64,000 bases of DNA, from NCBI GenBank assembly GCA_035274425.1, contig DATEOC010000004.1, forward strand, positions 1-64,000, written 5' to 3'. The stretch is from JADMIH01 sp035274425 (GTDB lineage: Bacteria; Chloroflexota; Chloroflexia; QHBQ01; JADMIH01). Each line of letters starts with the position of its first letter. Within the stretch, counting starts at the first letter, position 1. Positions 42,552 to 52,400 of this stretch are shown one piece after another. The position numbers were made by a program, and so were the translations under genes. The notes under the pieces were generated by a model. The model was not told the origin of the DNA, ran no database searches, and worked only from the letters and a program-made list of their open reading frames with translations.

Positions 42552-43167
42552 ATTGGAGTCTGAGTAAGATAATGAAGAGCACGGAGAGCATCATAGCCAG
42601 GATGACCCCCATGCCCGCACAGCCCATAACCAGGACCCGCGTCTGGCCGCGCTTGATTCGAGCTTTACGCTCGGTGAGATACTGCTCGTAATCGCTGAGG
42701 AGATCGGCGTAGCGGCTGCCCAGGCCCTGCGATTCCATGAGGTGATGCATGGAGCCGCGATGCGCCTGCTCAAATGCCTCGAAATCACCGACTGTCTTGA
42801 TTGGTACGGAGAGTTTGGGCGTGTAGTTGGGGGTCTTACGCCAGAGCTCATAAGCGTCGGCTCCCAGCCCATCTGCCAGCGTAGACTCGATCCACTTGTA
42901 GCGCCTGATGCGGTCAGGGTCTTCACTCAGGAGGAGGCGCAGCACTATGGCATCCCAACGCTCGCGGGATGGCGGGTCAAGACGCTGTTTGATGGCATTC
43001 TTAGCCCACTCCGAGTAAAGGCGGTCGAAGGGGTCTGCGGAGTGCGGAATGCGGAATGCGGAGTGCGGAACAGAACGGTCTTGGTTCCCTGATCCGTCGT
43101 CCGTCGTCCGTCGTCCGTCGTCCACCACCGCCCCTTCGTCCTCCGTCCGTCGTCCGTCGTCCGTCAT
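42550..43167 (-). CDS. C-tail-anchored protein of unknown function with repeat-encoded N-terminus
   Basis: 205 residues. The first 45 or so (TDDGRRTEDEG, VVDDGRRTTDDG, VPHSAFRIPHSA) are encoded by GACGACG and CCGCACT-type heptamer arrays. The rest is a helical region (DPFDRLYSEWAKNAIKQRLD) and a single C-terminal membrane helix (LVMGCAGMGVILAMMLSVLF). No family recognised. The ATG overlaps the stop of the glycosyltransferase (ATGA), which argues that the repeat part is really translated. Located between flippase and glycosyltransferase, so a role in glycan export is possible. Confidence 0.6.
   Translation of the reverse strand: MTDDGRRTEDEGAVVDDGRRTTDDGSGNQDRSVPHSAFRIPHSADPFDRLYSEWAKNAIKQRLDPPSRERWDAIVLRLLLSEDPDRIRRYKWIESTLADGLGADAYELWRKTPNYTPKLSVPIKTVGDFEAFEQAHRGSMHHLMESQGLGSRYADLLSDYEQYLTERKARIKRGQTRVLVMGCAGMGVILAMMLSVLFIILLRLQ
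43034..43166. repeat. Two heptamer arrays coding for a protein N-terminus
   Basis: GCGGAGT/GCGGAAT units (43034-43070) and TCCGTCG units (43093-43166, interrupted once). Both are read on the minus strand. Confidence 0.9.
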
Positions 43168-44372
43168 CGCGCCGCCCTCCGGTACACATCCAGGACGGTG
43201 CGGGCCGCGGCGTCCCAGGTGAATGGAGCGACCTGAGAAGGGCCTTTGGCCGATAGGGTGGCACGAAGGCCATCATCCGATAGAAGCTGCTCTAGGCCGG
43301 AGGCTATATCTTCAACCGAGCGGGGGTCTACTTTGATGGCGGCGTTACCGACTACTTCGGAGAGAGCGCCATCGGTAGAGACGAGGGTAGGCACGCCACA
43401 GGCCAGGGCCTCGGCTGCCGGGAGGCCAAATCCTTCGTAGAGGCTGGGGTAAGCAAACACAGTAGCCATATTATATAGCACGGGCAGGTCACTATCGTAT
43501 ACATAATCGACGAAGATGATCCGCCCACCGGCGCTATTGACGCGCTCAGCAGCTTCCAGGATAGGTTCGTAGAGCCAGCCCTTGCGACCCGCGAGAACGA
43601 GGGCGATTTCCGATTTCGGATTTCGGATTTCGGATTTTGCAAGGAGGAGACCGTAAGCTTCGACCAGGCGCTTCAGGTTTTTGCGCGGCTCAAGCGTGCC
43701 GACATGGAGAATAAATTCGTCGGGTAAATGTGATAATTTTGGATTTTGGATTTTGGATTTTGGATTTCCGTTTTCGACTTCTGCCTTCTGCCTTCTGCCT
43801 TCTGCTTTCTGGAAACGAGCGTCTATGCCGTTGTGGGCTACCGTGATTTTGTCCGGTGGGACGGAGAGGAGGCGTATGAGGTCCTTCTTCGTCTGGTGGG
43901 AGACGGCGATTATGTGGTCGGCGCGGCGGACGGCGGCGGGGACCGACCTGGAGAGGAAAGCAGCCAGCTTCGGCTCGGCACACTCCGGCACCACCAGGAA
44001 AGAGAGATCGTGAACGGTAATAACGTCAGCTCCGGTACGGTGGGGAGGAGAGACGAAGTCGGGGGAGTGCATCACATCGCAACGTCCGGTGAAGCGGTCC
44101 ACGCCGATAGGTAAACGCAGGCGCTGCCATAGGGCGAACATCTGGCGCACCGATACGGGTAGGGGCACGGGTCGGAAGTTGGGGTGGGAGGCGAAGAGAG
44201 CATCTGCCTGCTCCGTCTCAGGTGTGGGCCGGGGGAGACCCCTGGAGGCATAGAAAAGGGAGTAGTGGTTCTCCCGGTCCAGATGGGAAAGTGAGGAGAT
44301 GAGCGAGCGTGTATAACGAGCGATACCCGCGCCTGGGTATATGCCTGTGGTGTAGTCGAAGGCGATATGCAC
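43164..44372 (-). CDS. Glycosyltransferase family 4
   Basis: 402 residues, GT-B fold. The N-terminal acceptor domain begins MHIAFDYTTGIYPGAGIARY. The C-terminal donor domain has HVGTLEPRKNLKRLVEAYG and the E-x7-E region YPSLYEGFGLPAAEALACG. It adds a sugar from a nucleotide donor to the lipid-linked glycan. Two heptamer insertions interrupt it: about residues 187-213 (GRRQKAEVENGNPKSKIQNP), before the conserved LHVGTLEPRKN, and about 245-256 (KSEIRNPKSEI), shortly after it. Both would lie in surface loops of the donor domain. Confidence 0.9.
   Translation of the reverse strand: MHIAFDYTTGIYPGAGIARYTRSLISSLSHLDRENHYSLFYASRGLPRPTPETEQADALFASHPNFRPVPLPVSVRQMFALWQRLRLPIGVDRFTGRCDVMHSPDFVSPPHRTGADVITVHDLSFLVVPECAEPKLAAFLSRSVPAAVRRADHIIAVSHQTKKDLIRLLSVPPDKITVAHNGIDARFQKAEGRRQKAEVENGNPKSKIQNPKLSHLPDEFILHVGTLEPRKNLKRLVEAYGLLLAKSEIRNPKSEIALVLAGRKGWLYEPILEAAERVNSAGGRIIFVDYVYDSDLPVLYNMATVFAYPSLYEGFGLPAAEALACGVPTLVSTDGALSEVVGNAAIKVDPRSVEDIASGLEQLLSDDGLRATLSAKGPSQVAPFTWDAAARTVLDVYRRAAR
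43605..43638. repeat. Heptamer array TTTCGGA in glycosyltransferase gene
   Basis: Reverse complement of the lysS/ispF unit, in frame, coding EIRNPKSEI. Confidence 0.9.
43737..43810. repeat. Two adjacent arrays TTTTGGA and CTTCTGC in glycosyltransferase gene
   Basis: TTTTGGA units (43737-43767) and CTTCTGC units (43778-43810) stand ten bases apart and together code about 25 residues. Confidence 0.9.
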
Positions 44373-44491
44373 GGTAAATGATAAGTGATAGAGAGCTTAT
44401 TAGCTACCCCTTTGCAGGGGTACTGTTAACAATACCATAATACACTCAAGTGAATAAGTTTATCATGCGGCGAGGTTCCTGCTACAATTAC

Positions 44492-44995
44492 ATGGTGACT
44501 TATATCGTAGAGGTAGATCAGAGCGGCAAAATAGAAGATACAAGCCGCGATACAGTGCTGGCTCTTGCAAATGGAGTGCAGCTTAGCCTCATTATTCCGG
44601 CTGTTATCAAAAGAGAGTGTGTCCATACACTGCGAGAGAGCGGGGTAACAGGCCAGACACTCTACTTGCAGTTCTTCGCCACAGCACTATTCTTTCTACT
44701 CAGGAACGACCTTTCCGTTCTACCCCTGGTGATAATAGATATCGAGTATACCGGCAAAGATGCGCAGATCAAACAACATCTATATAGCTTGCTGCAACGG
44801 GCTGGCTTCATCACGGATAACGAGCAAATTCAATTTGGGTACGTGGGGAAGAAGTCGCCGGCTCACGTGTTGGCCCTTTCAGTATTCAGAGGGCAAAAAG
44901 AAGCAGATCTCACTCTTACTACCAAAGAGCTACTAAAGGAGTTTGGCTTAAGGAAGAAAATGCAAAGGAGGAGTGGGGCAAAAAGAAGGCAATAA
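44492..44995 (+). CDS. Conserved-looking protein with DQSGKIE motif, unknown function
   Basis: 167 residues. It opens with YIVEVDQSGKIEDTSRDTVL, followed by ALANGVQLSLIIPAVIKREC, a hydrophobic strand pair ending PLVIIDIEYTGKD, and a Lys-rich tail. The Asp in DQSGK and the later Asp in IDIEYTGKD resemble the acidic sites of RNase H-like nucleases, such as DUF3800 proteins, but I cannot confirm a family. ATG 44492 is chosen because the core begins there; GTG 44450 is an alternative. AT-richer than its surroundings and transcribed divergently from the glycosyltransferase. Confidence 0.6.
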   Translation: MVTYIVEVDQSGKIEDTSRDTVLALANGVQLSLIIPAVIKRECVHTLRESGVTGQTLYLQFFATALFFLLRNDLSVLPLVIIDIEYTGKDAQIKQHLYSLLQRAGFITDNEQIQFGYVGKKSPAHVLALSVFRGQKEADLTLTTKELLKEFGLRKKMQRRSGAKRRQ

Positions 44996-45131
44996 AAAAT
45001 CGGGGACCCCTGTAGGGGAAACGCCTGCTTCAGAGCGTCCAGTTATGGATAGCTGGGGGCAGGCCACCCGATTAACTATATTATATGAGGTTATACCTCC
45101 CCTGTCAAGCGTCATGCGCGGCAATTGATCA

Positions 45132-46316
45132 CTATCGGCGTCTGCTGATAAGGTAGAGAATCAACCCTCCGAGGATGAGGCTCCAGTAGTTGATGAGGCG
45201 ATCCAGGATGGCTATCGAGAAGGCCAACTCATGGTCTTCAAGGAAGAGGTAGAGGGCTACGGTGACTGCTCCCTCTACGAAGCCCGCACCACCTGGGGTG
45301 AGGGGAAGGGTGGTGATGAGAGAGCTGAGGAGTGCGATGAATATGACGGCGGAAAGGGTAACTGTGTGGGCATCGAGGGAGCGGGTGACGAAGAAGAGCC
45401 GCCCCGCCTCGAAGAGCCATATCAGCACCGTGTAGAGGAGGAGGAGTGGCAGGCTGCGGCGTTTGAAGGAGCGCAGGATGCCCTGCCGGAAGCTGGTGAA
45501 CTTCTCGCGGAAGCGGTGTGGGACGAGCCTCACGAGCAGATGGCTGAAGAAGCGCAGGCCAACCAGCGCCACTACGAGTGCCAGCACCATCATCGCTCCA
45601 AGAAGCATAACCAGGCCGAGCGGGAAGTCTTTGCTGCTCGATAGCTGCTGCTGCACGAGCGTGAAGGAGGCGATAAGGAGGCCAAATAGCACCAGCAAGT
45701 CGATCATGCGCTCAGCGAGGATGGTGCCGATGGTGCTTGAGAATGAGATGCCGGAGTTGCGCTTGAGAAGGTAGCTGCGGTAGGCATCGCCCAGCTTGGC
45801 CGGGACGATGCAATTCACGAACCAGCTAAGGTAGATTATCTCCACGAGCCCGTTCTTATTGGGGATATTGACCTTTTTTTCCTTGCTGAAGCCGACGTTG
45901 CTGAGAAGGAGTTTCCAGCGCGCCGCCCTGAGCCAGAAGGCGGAGTAGTATATGACGAAGCCCGCCAGAAGGAAGAGCGGGTCGGCTGTGAGCATAGTGC
46001 TCCAGATGGCTGCCGGGTCTATCTCCAGGCGGGTGAAGATGAAAATGATGATGCCGATAGCCAGGGCGAAAGAGACGATGGTGCGGATGTTGAGGAGCTT
46101 GTGGCTGAGCCAGGAGCGGTCCTCGGCAACATCCTCAACGGGGCCTGCCATCATAGGGGCCTCGGCCTCGATGACCGCACGCTCATCGGGAGGTATCGGG
46201 AGCTGCCCCGTCTCGACCTCTAGCTCAGGAAGCTCGATGAGGGAGTGGTGCTCGCGCGAGAGATAATCGTAGGGGTTGTAGGGGTCGTCGCCGTCGGCAT
46301 CGAGGGATGCGGGCAC
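45132..46316 (-). CDS. Lysylphosphatidylglycerol-synthase-type transmembrane protein (UPF0104)
   Basis: 394 residues. An 80-residue acidic cytoplasmic lead precedes eight or so membrane helices of the LPG_synthase_TM family (IGIIIFIFTRLEIDPAAIWS, WFVNCIVPAKLGDAYRSYLL, TLPLTPGGAGFVEGAVTVAL). Members without the lysyltransferase domain are thought to flip lipids or lipid-linked glycans. GTG 46316 is the only usable start in frame. It closes the polysaccharide region and is consistent with lipid or glycan export. Confidence 0.85.
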   Translation of the reverse strand: MPASLDADGDDPYNPYDYLSREHHSLIELPELEVETGQLPIPPDERAVIEAEAPMMAGPVEDVAEDRSWLSHKLLNIRTIVSFALAIGIIIFIFTRLEIDPAAIWSTMLTADPLFLLAGFVIYYSAFWLRAARWKLLLSNVGFSKEKKVNIPNKNGLVEIIYLSWFVNCIVPAKLGDAYRSYLLKRNSGISFSSTIGTILAERMIDLLVLFGLLIASFTLVQQQLSSSKDFPLGLVMLLGAMMVLALVVALVGLRFFSHLLVRLVPHRFREKFTSFRQGILRSFKRRSLPLLLLYTVLIWLFEAGRLFFVTRSLDAHTVTLSAVIFIALLSSLITTLPLTPGGAGFVEGAVTVALYLFLEDHELAFSIAILDRLINYWSLILGGLILYLISRRR

Positions 46317-46778
46317 AGGCGCAGGCGTGGGTAGGCCGGGGTCGGGTTGGCGACCGTTCGTGGCGGATGTTTTTTCCCCGGTGCCGGGCTGAGTATCTGC
46401 GATTTTGAGGCCTCCAGGGGCGTTGGAGCAGCGCGTTTTTCTGAAAGCGCCGCTCGAAAGTGCCTATCTATATTACCACAAAAGCGTTCCATGTTGGGAC
46501 ACGGGTCCTTTTCATGGAGTGTCTAAGAGCAGACATAGGGGCGCTGCACAGGCCCCCAACCCCTGATTGGACACAACATTCGCGCGCACCAGGGGTTGGG
46601 GGGCCTGTGTAGCGCCCCTACAAATCTTCCTCTCCGCATATCATCCGCTTTCGTTCCACGGCCTACACTGCGTCTACCAATGTGGAAGGAAAAGAACGGG
46701 AGTTAGTGTTATAATCTTCAAATAAGGAAAAGAGTTATCAGAGCGAGCTTCCGAAAGGACGAATAAAAGGACGGAGAG
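46317..46778. other. Intergenic region with long palindromic repeat
   Basis: Divergent region between the LPG-synthase-like gene and guaB. It holds a 85-bp inverted repeat (46536-46620) and, nearer guaB, TATAAT at 46710-46715. No gene seen. Confidence 0.6.
46536..46620. repeat. Long inverted repeat with TAGGGGCGC ends
   Basis: Arms of about 30 bases (TAGGGGCGCTGCACAGGCCC and its near reverse complement at 46590-46620) around a 24-base loop. Ends match the GTAGGGGC palindrome family. Confidence 0.8.
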
Positions 46779-48386
46779 ATGCAGCGCACAGATATAAGAG
46801 GAATCGACTCGAAGAGCGGTAATAATGGGATGAACGGCGCTAACGGTGCGAACGGTAGGCAGAAAGGGCGTATTGAAGCGCGCCCCTACGAGGCACCTCT
46901 TTCGGATGAAGAGAAGTTCGGGATGGAAGGGCTGACTTTCGATGACGTGCTGCTGGTGCCCGCGTATTCGGAAGTGCTACCGACCCCTGAGTACATCTCG
47001 ACTGCCACCTACTTCACTCCGACAATACCATTGAATATACCGATCATCTCGGCGGCGATGGACACTGTGACCGAGGGCCGCATGGCGATAGCGATGGCAC
47101 GGGAGGGTGGCATCGGGGTGATTCACCGCAATATGTCCATCCAGGACCAGGCACGCGAGGTAGATAAGGTCAAGCGGTCTGAGGCGGGGATGATAGTGGA
47201 GCCTATCACTCTTGGGCCGGACCAGCCGCTAAGCGACGCGATTGACCTCATGGCGCATTACCACATATCAGGCGTGCCCATTACGAAAGACGAGCAGTTG
47301 GTGGGCATACTGACGAACCGGGATATACGTTTCGCTGAGGCATCAGACTACGACAAGCCAATAGCGGAGTTCATGACCCGCGCCCCGCTCGTGACCGCGC
47401 CACTGGGGACGACGTTAGAGCAGGCGCAAAGCATCCTGCGGAGGCACAAGATAGAGAAGCTCCCCGTGGTAGACGCCGAAGGGTGTCTCAAGGGGCTTAT
47501 CACGGTCAAGGACATACAGAAGAAGACGCAGTACCCGAACGCCACGAAAGATGACAAGGGAAGATTACGAGCAGCCGCCGCTATAGGGGTAGGGCCGGAC
47601 ACCGAAGAGCGTGCCGCAGCACTCATCGAGGCGGGAGTGGACGTGCTGGTGGTAGACACCGCGCACGGGCACACACGCGGCGTTATCAGCACCGTGAGTA
47701 GCGTGAAGGCACGGTACAACATACCGGTCGTGGCGGGGAACGTCGCGCAGGCAGATGGTGCGCTTGCCCTGATGGACGTTGGAGCGGATGCGGTGAAGGT
47801 CGGCATGGGGCCTGGCTCTATCTGCACCACTCGCGTCGTATCAGGCGCGGGGATGCCTCAGATTACCGCCGTGTGGGAGTGCTACAAGGTATGTCGCGAG
47901 AGGGGCGTGCCTGTGATAGCCGACGGCGGGATACAGTACAGCGGAGATATAGCAAAGGCGATTGCAGCCGGGGCCGATACGGTGATGCTTGGGAGCCTCC
48001 TGGCGGGAGTAGACGAGAGTCCGGGCGAGATCATCCTGTACCAGGGGGAGAGGTTCAAGGAGTACAGGGGGATGGGTTCGCTCGGCGCGATGAAGCAGCG
48101 GTCATACAGCAAGGACCGGTACGGGCAGCACGAGGTGGAGAGCCTGAGCAAGCTCGTACCTGAGGGGATAGAGGCACGCGTGCAGTACAAAGGCCCTATC
48201 TCGACGCTCCTCTACCAGCTGGTTGGCGGGCTGAGGAGCGGCATGGGCTACCTGGGGTCTGCGGACATCGAGACGCTACAGGAGAACGCCCGCTTCATAC
48301 GCATATCAGGCGCGGGCCTGCGCGAGAGCCATCCCCACGACGTGACGATTACGAAGGAAGCGCCCAACTACGGGCAGAGTCGCTAA
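46779..48386 (+). CDS. guaB: Inosine-5'-monophosphate dehydrogenase
   Basis: Oxidises IMP to XMP, the first committed step of GMP synthesis. 535 residues, about 45 longer than usual at the N-terminus, where an Asn/Gly-rich lead (NNGMNGANGANGRQ) is encoded by a nine-base imperfect repeat. The (beta/alpha)8 core begins at GLTFDDVLLVPAYSEV. Two CBS domains lie at about 140-255. The catalytic Cys is in GPGSICTTRVVSGAG, and IADGGIQYSGDIAKAIAAGA and the flap YRGMGSLGAM follow. ATG 46779 follows GGACGGAGAG. Confidence 0.96.
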   Translation: MQRTDIRGIDSKSGNNGMNGANGANGRQKGRIEARPYEAPLSDEEKFGMEGLTFDDVLLVPAYSEVLPTPEYISTATYFTPTIPLNIPIISAAMDTVTEGRMAIAMAREGGIGVIHRNMSIQDQAREVDKVKRSEAGMIVEPITLGPDQPLSDAIDLMAHYHISGVPITKDEQLVGILTNRDIRFAEASDYDKPIAEFMTRAPLVTAPLGTTLEQAQSILRRHKIEKLPVVDAEGCLKGLITVKDIQKKTQYPNATKDDKGRLRAAAAIGVGPDTEERAAALIEAGVDVLVVDTAHGHTRGVISTVSSVKARYNIPVVAGNVAQADGALALMDVGADAVKVGMGPGSICTTRVVSGAGMPQITAVWECYKVCRERGVPVIADGGIQYSGDIAKAIAAGADTVMLGSLLAGVDESPGEIILYQGERFKEYRGMGSLGAMKQRSYSKDRYGQHEVESLSKLVPEGIEARVQYKGPISTLLYQLVGGLRSGMGYLGSADIETLQENARFIRISGAGLRESHPHDVTITKEAPNYGQSR

Positions 48387-48389
48387 CAG

Positions 48390-49232
48390 TTGACTGGAAT
48401 AGTCTTCGCCTGCATCGCACCCCACGGAAGTGAGGTAATCCCGGAGCTTGCCGGTGATATGGTGCCGCGCATGGCCGCTACGCGGGCAGCGATGGAAGAA
48501 CTGGGTCGCCGCATGGAGGCTGCGCATCCCGAAACGGTGGTTATAATAACCCCACATGGGGTGCGGGTCGCAGGCACTGTATGCGTGATGACCACCGAGC
48601 GGGCGGTTGGCACGCTCGAAGATGAACAGAAGGAAAATAGGGTCGAGGTGGATATGGCGGTGGACGCAGAATTGGGCCGTCAAATCGCGGAGCACGCTGC
48701 CCAGGTCCACAATGTCCCGACGGTGACGGCCATATATGGGGCTAGCGGAGGCGATGGCTGTTATACTCCCCTCGACTGGGGTGCGGTAGTCCCACTCTGG
48801 TTCCTCGGCGCACGCTGGCCTACACCGCCATCCATTGTAAGCATTACGCCGTCGCGCACTCTGACGCTGGCGCAGCTATACAACTTCGGCACCGCAATAG
48901 CGGAGGTCGCCTCCGAGATGGGGAAACGGGTAGCGCTGGTAGCGAGCGCAGATTGGGGCCACGCCCATGCCGCCGATGGGCCATACGGATATGACTCTGC
49001 ATCGGCGGACTTTGACGCGATGGTGGTAGAGACCGTGCGCAGAGACAACCTGGATAGCCTGTTGGAAACAGACCTCGATTTCGCCGACAGGGCTAAAGTG
49101 GACGGGCTGTGGCAGGCAGTGATGCTCGCGGGCGCACTGCAACACACACCTATGCGCGGCGAGTTGCTCTCTTATGAGGCACCTACTTATTTCGGGATGC
49201 TCGTCGCGGCGTATGGGGGCGCGGGGGAATAA
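48390..49232 (+). CDS. LigB-type extradiol ring-cleavage dioxygenase-like protein
   Basis: 280 residues. It opens VFACIAPHGSEVIPELAG and has VVIITPHGVRVAG and VALVASADWGHAHAADGPYG, the His/Glu metal-site pattern of the LigB/MEMO superfamily. Members are Fe(II) dioxygenases or non-enzymatic MEMO-like proteins; the substrate is unknown. TTG 48390 lies three bases after the guaB stop, so the gene is probably cotranscribed with guaB, though a purine link is not obvious. Confidence 0.8.
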   Translation: MTGIVFACIAPHGSEVIPELAGDMVPRMAATRAAMEELGRRMEAAHPETVVIITPHGVRVAGTVCVMTTERAVGTLEDEQKENRVEVDMAVDAELGRQIAEHAAQVHNVPTVTAIYGASGGDGCYTPLDWGAVVPLWFLGARWPTPPSIVSITPSRTLTLAQLYNFGTAIAEVASEMGKRVALVASADWGHAHAADGPYGYDSASADFDAMVVETVRRDNLDSLLETDLDFADRAKVDGLWQAVMLAGALQHTPMRGELLSYEAPTYFGMLVAAYGGAGE

Positions 49233-49320
49233 CCATGATGTCTTTATAGCCCAACTTTAAAAGACCTGTATAAGAACAGTATTATGAGATTGGCGACCTT
49301 GAATAACGAAGTATCCTTTT

Positions 49321-49398
49321 CCTGTCATTCCGAACGTAGTGAGGAATCTCCAAGCTTGGACGTGTCTTTAGATTCTTCGCTTCGCTCAGAATGACAGG
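49321..49398. repeat. MITE-like palindromic element, family B copy 2
   Basis: 78 bp; inverted ends CCTGTCATTCCGAACGTAG and its near complement at 49370-49398, with a CCAAGCTTGG centre to one side. Same family as 8459-8543. Confidence 0.85.
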
Positions 49399-49459
49399 GA
49401 GAGGAGTCTTGCTCTTAAATACGCCATAGAGGTTCTTATAGGGAAAGTCAGGAAATAAG

Positions 49460-52400
49460 ATGAACTGCCCAAATTGCCAGACTCATAACCCTGAAAGCGC
49501 TCGGTTTTGCCAGAATTGCGGCACTCCCCTCCCCTCCGCACAGGCCCCACGACCCGTAGAGGGGGAGCGCAAATTCGTCACCGTGCTCTTCGCTGACGTG
49601 GTAGGCTCCACCTCTATGGGTGAGGAGCTAGACCCTGAGCAGATAGCCGAAATCATGAACGGCGCTTTCGCCTTTATGAACTCGGCTGTGGCGAAGTATG
49701 GGGGCACGGTGGCACGCCTCATGGGGGACGCCATCCTCGCCTTCTTCGGCGCGCCCGCCGCCCACGAGGACGATCCAGAGCGGGCTGTACGCGCAGGGTT
49801 GGAGATACAGTCGCAAGCGCGTGAGTACGCCCAGGAAGTGAAGCGCGATTACAACGTGGACTTCAACGTCAGGGTGGGAATAAACACCGGCCTGGCGGTG
49901 CTCACGATGGTCGGGGACCAGATCAAGACCGAGTACACCGCTATGGGGGATACCACCAACCTGGCGGCCAGGTTGCAAAGCGCCGCCGAACCATGCACCG
50001 TGCTCGTCAGCGCCGACACCTACCGGCTGGTGAAGCATGCGTTCGAGGTTGAGCCGAGGGGCGAGCTTACAGTCAAAGGGAAGAGCGCGCCGGTAGTGAC
50101 ATACGAAGTCATAGCGCCTAAGGAAACGGCAGAAAAGGCGCGCGGCCTTGAAAGGGAGGGGTTAGGCTCACCATTGGTTGGGCGCGAGGGGGAGTTGAAC
50201 ATCCTCCGCCAGCGTGTGGAGCAACTGAGAGGTGGGCAAGGGGGCTTCGTAGCGGTCGTGGGAGAGGCGGGTCTTGGCAAATCGCGCCTGCTTGCCGAGA
50301 TCCATAATTGGACGACAGACGACGGACGACGGACGACAAATCCGCACTCCGCAGGTTCTTGGGCTACGCCCAATTCAGGCACTCCGCAATCAACATCGTG
50401 GCTTGAGGGGCGGGCGATTTCCTATGGTAGAGGGATAAGTTACTACCCCTGGAGGGCGATTATTCGCCAGTCGGTCGGCGCGCACGAAGGGGACGCGCCG
50501 GAGACCGTTCGCCGGAAGCTGGTAAAGCTGTGCGACACTGAATGTTGCATTCTGCCGGGAGGCGACCTGCCGTTCCTCGAAGCGATGCTGGCGGTGGAGA
50601 GTGAGGCGAGCCTGAGGGTCATCGAGGGGTTGCAAGGGGATGCGCTGGTCGAACAGATTACGAATGCAGTGCGCGGCTACGTATGCGGGCTGGCGCAAGA
50701 ACAGCCGCTGGTGCTGGTCTTCGATGACCTCCACTGGGCGGACGACGCTTCCCTTGACCTGCTGGGAAAGGTAGCGGACATCGTTGAAAAGTACCCTCTC
50801 CTTATCATCTGCCTCCTGCGGCCAGACAAAGATGCGGCCAGTTGGGCGACAATAGAGGCGATACATAACAGGTTGGGCGAGAGATTGGTGGAAGTGGCGC
50901 TCAACCCCCTCTCCGGGGAAGACTCGCGGCATCTATTGGGCAATTTGCTGTACGTAGAGCAGTTGCCGGAGAGCGTGCGGAATCTAATCCTTGCCAGGGC
51001 CGAGGGGAATCCCTTCTTCGTGGAGGAGGTGATACGCTCTCTCATCGCATCAGACCACATCGTATTAGAAGCAGGGCACTGGCGGGCTACAGAGAGCATT
51101 ACGAGCGTGGCTATCCCCGACACGCTGGTAGGAGTGCTCACCTCACGTATAGACCGCCTCCCCGGCGACACCAAACGCGTAGCCCAAGTAGCATCAGTGG
51201 TTGGCCGCCTCTTCGGCTATGGGGTGCTCAACTCTATCTGCCTGGCCGCACCAGCAAATGAGAGGATAGAGGGGATAGAGAGTCACCTTGACAAGCTGTC
51301 GAATGATGAATTGCTGCGGGAGCGCAGTCGTACGCCTGAGCTTGAATACATCTTCAAGCACGCGCTGACCCACGAGGCGGTGTACAATTCCCTGCTCCTC
51401 AAGCGCCGCAAAGAGTTCCACCAGAGGGCAGGTTCCGTGTTGGAGGGTGTGTACGCCGGACGTCTCGATGAGGCTGCCCCCGTACTTGCGCACCATTTCT
51501 GGCAGGGAGAGGAGTGGGAGCGGGCCGTCCAATATTCAATGCAGGCGGGGCGGAAGGCGCTGGGCATCTACGCGCTGCACGAGGCGCTAGGACACTACGA
51601 GAGGGCTATCGAGGCCCTATCCAGGTTGCTGAACGCTCCAGGTGAGCAGGAGATCGACGCCATCCTCGGCTGGAGCGCGTCCTCTTTCCAGTTAAAGCCT
51701 TTCGCGGAAATTCTGGACAGGTTGGGCCACGCTACGGATATTGCACGAGAGATTGGCGATAAGCGACGCTTGGCGCAGGTGCTGAACTGGACGGGTCGGG
51801 TGCATATGGCGAGCGGCCACCCTTCGCAAGGCGCTCCTGCGCTAGGCGAATCGCTGGCGCTCGCGGATGAGTTGGGCGACGAGAAGCTTGCGGTTTTCCC
51901 GGCCTACGGGATGGCAATGATGAAGATAAGTTCGGACCCTTTGCGCGCAGAAGCTGGGTTCCGGCGCGCATTTGAGCTGGCGAACAAGCATGGAGACCGA
52001 GAGGTAGCGGCTTATGCGCTGGGAGCAATGGGAATGGTGCTCGCCCGGCTGGGAGAGTTCGAGGAGGCCCGCGAGTGGCTGCGGAGAGCCTCAGAAGCGG
52101 TGGAGTCTATCGACAATATGGCGGTACATGCGGACGTGCACCTATATACCGCCTGGGCGCTCCTTGATATGGGCGACCCACAGCGCGCATTGAAGTACGC
52201 CGAAACTGGGGTGAAGGAGGCGATTGCCACCAACAGTATGGAGTGCATCTGTCATGGTTTCGCCTGCCTCGGCTTCGGGCACCTGCAATCGCAGAAACTA
52301 GCGGATGCTGTAGAAGCCTTCAACGAGGCGATAAAGCGCTCGCAGTTTTCGGGCGCAGTGAACGTAGAGAGTATGGGGCGGGCTGGGTTAGGGATGGCGC

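Noticed and set aside
24457..46316. Polysaccharide locus as a prophage or integrated island
   Set aside because: No integrase, phage structural genes or attachment repeats; base composition and strand skew match the chromosome, apart from a few single genes.
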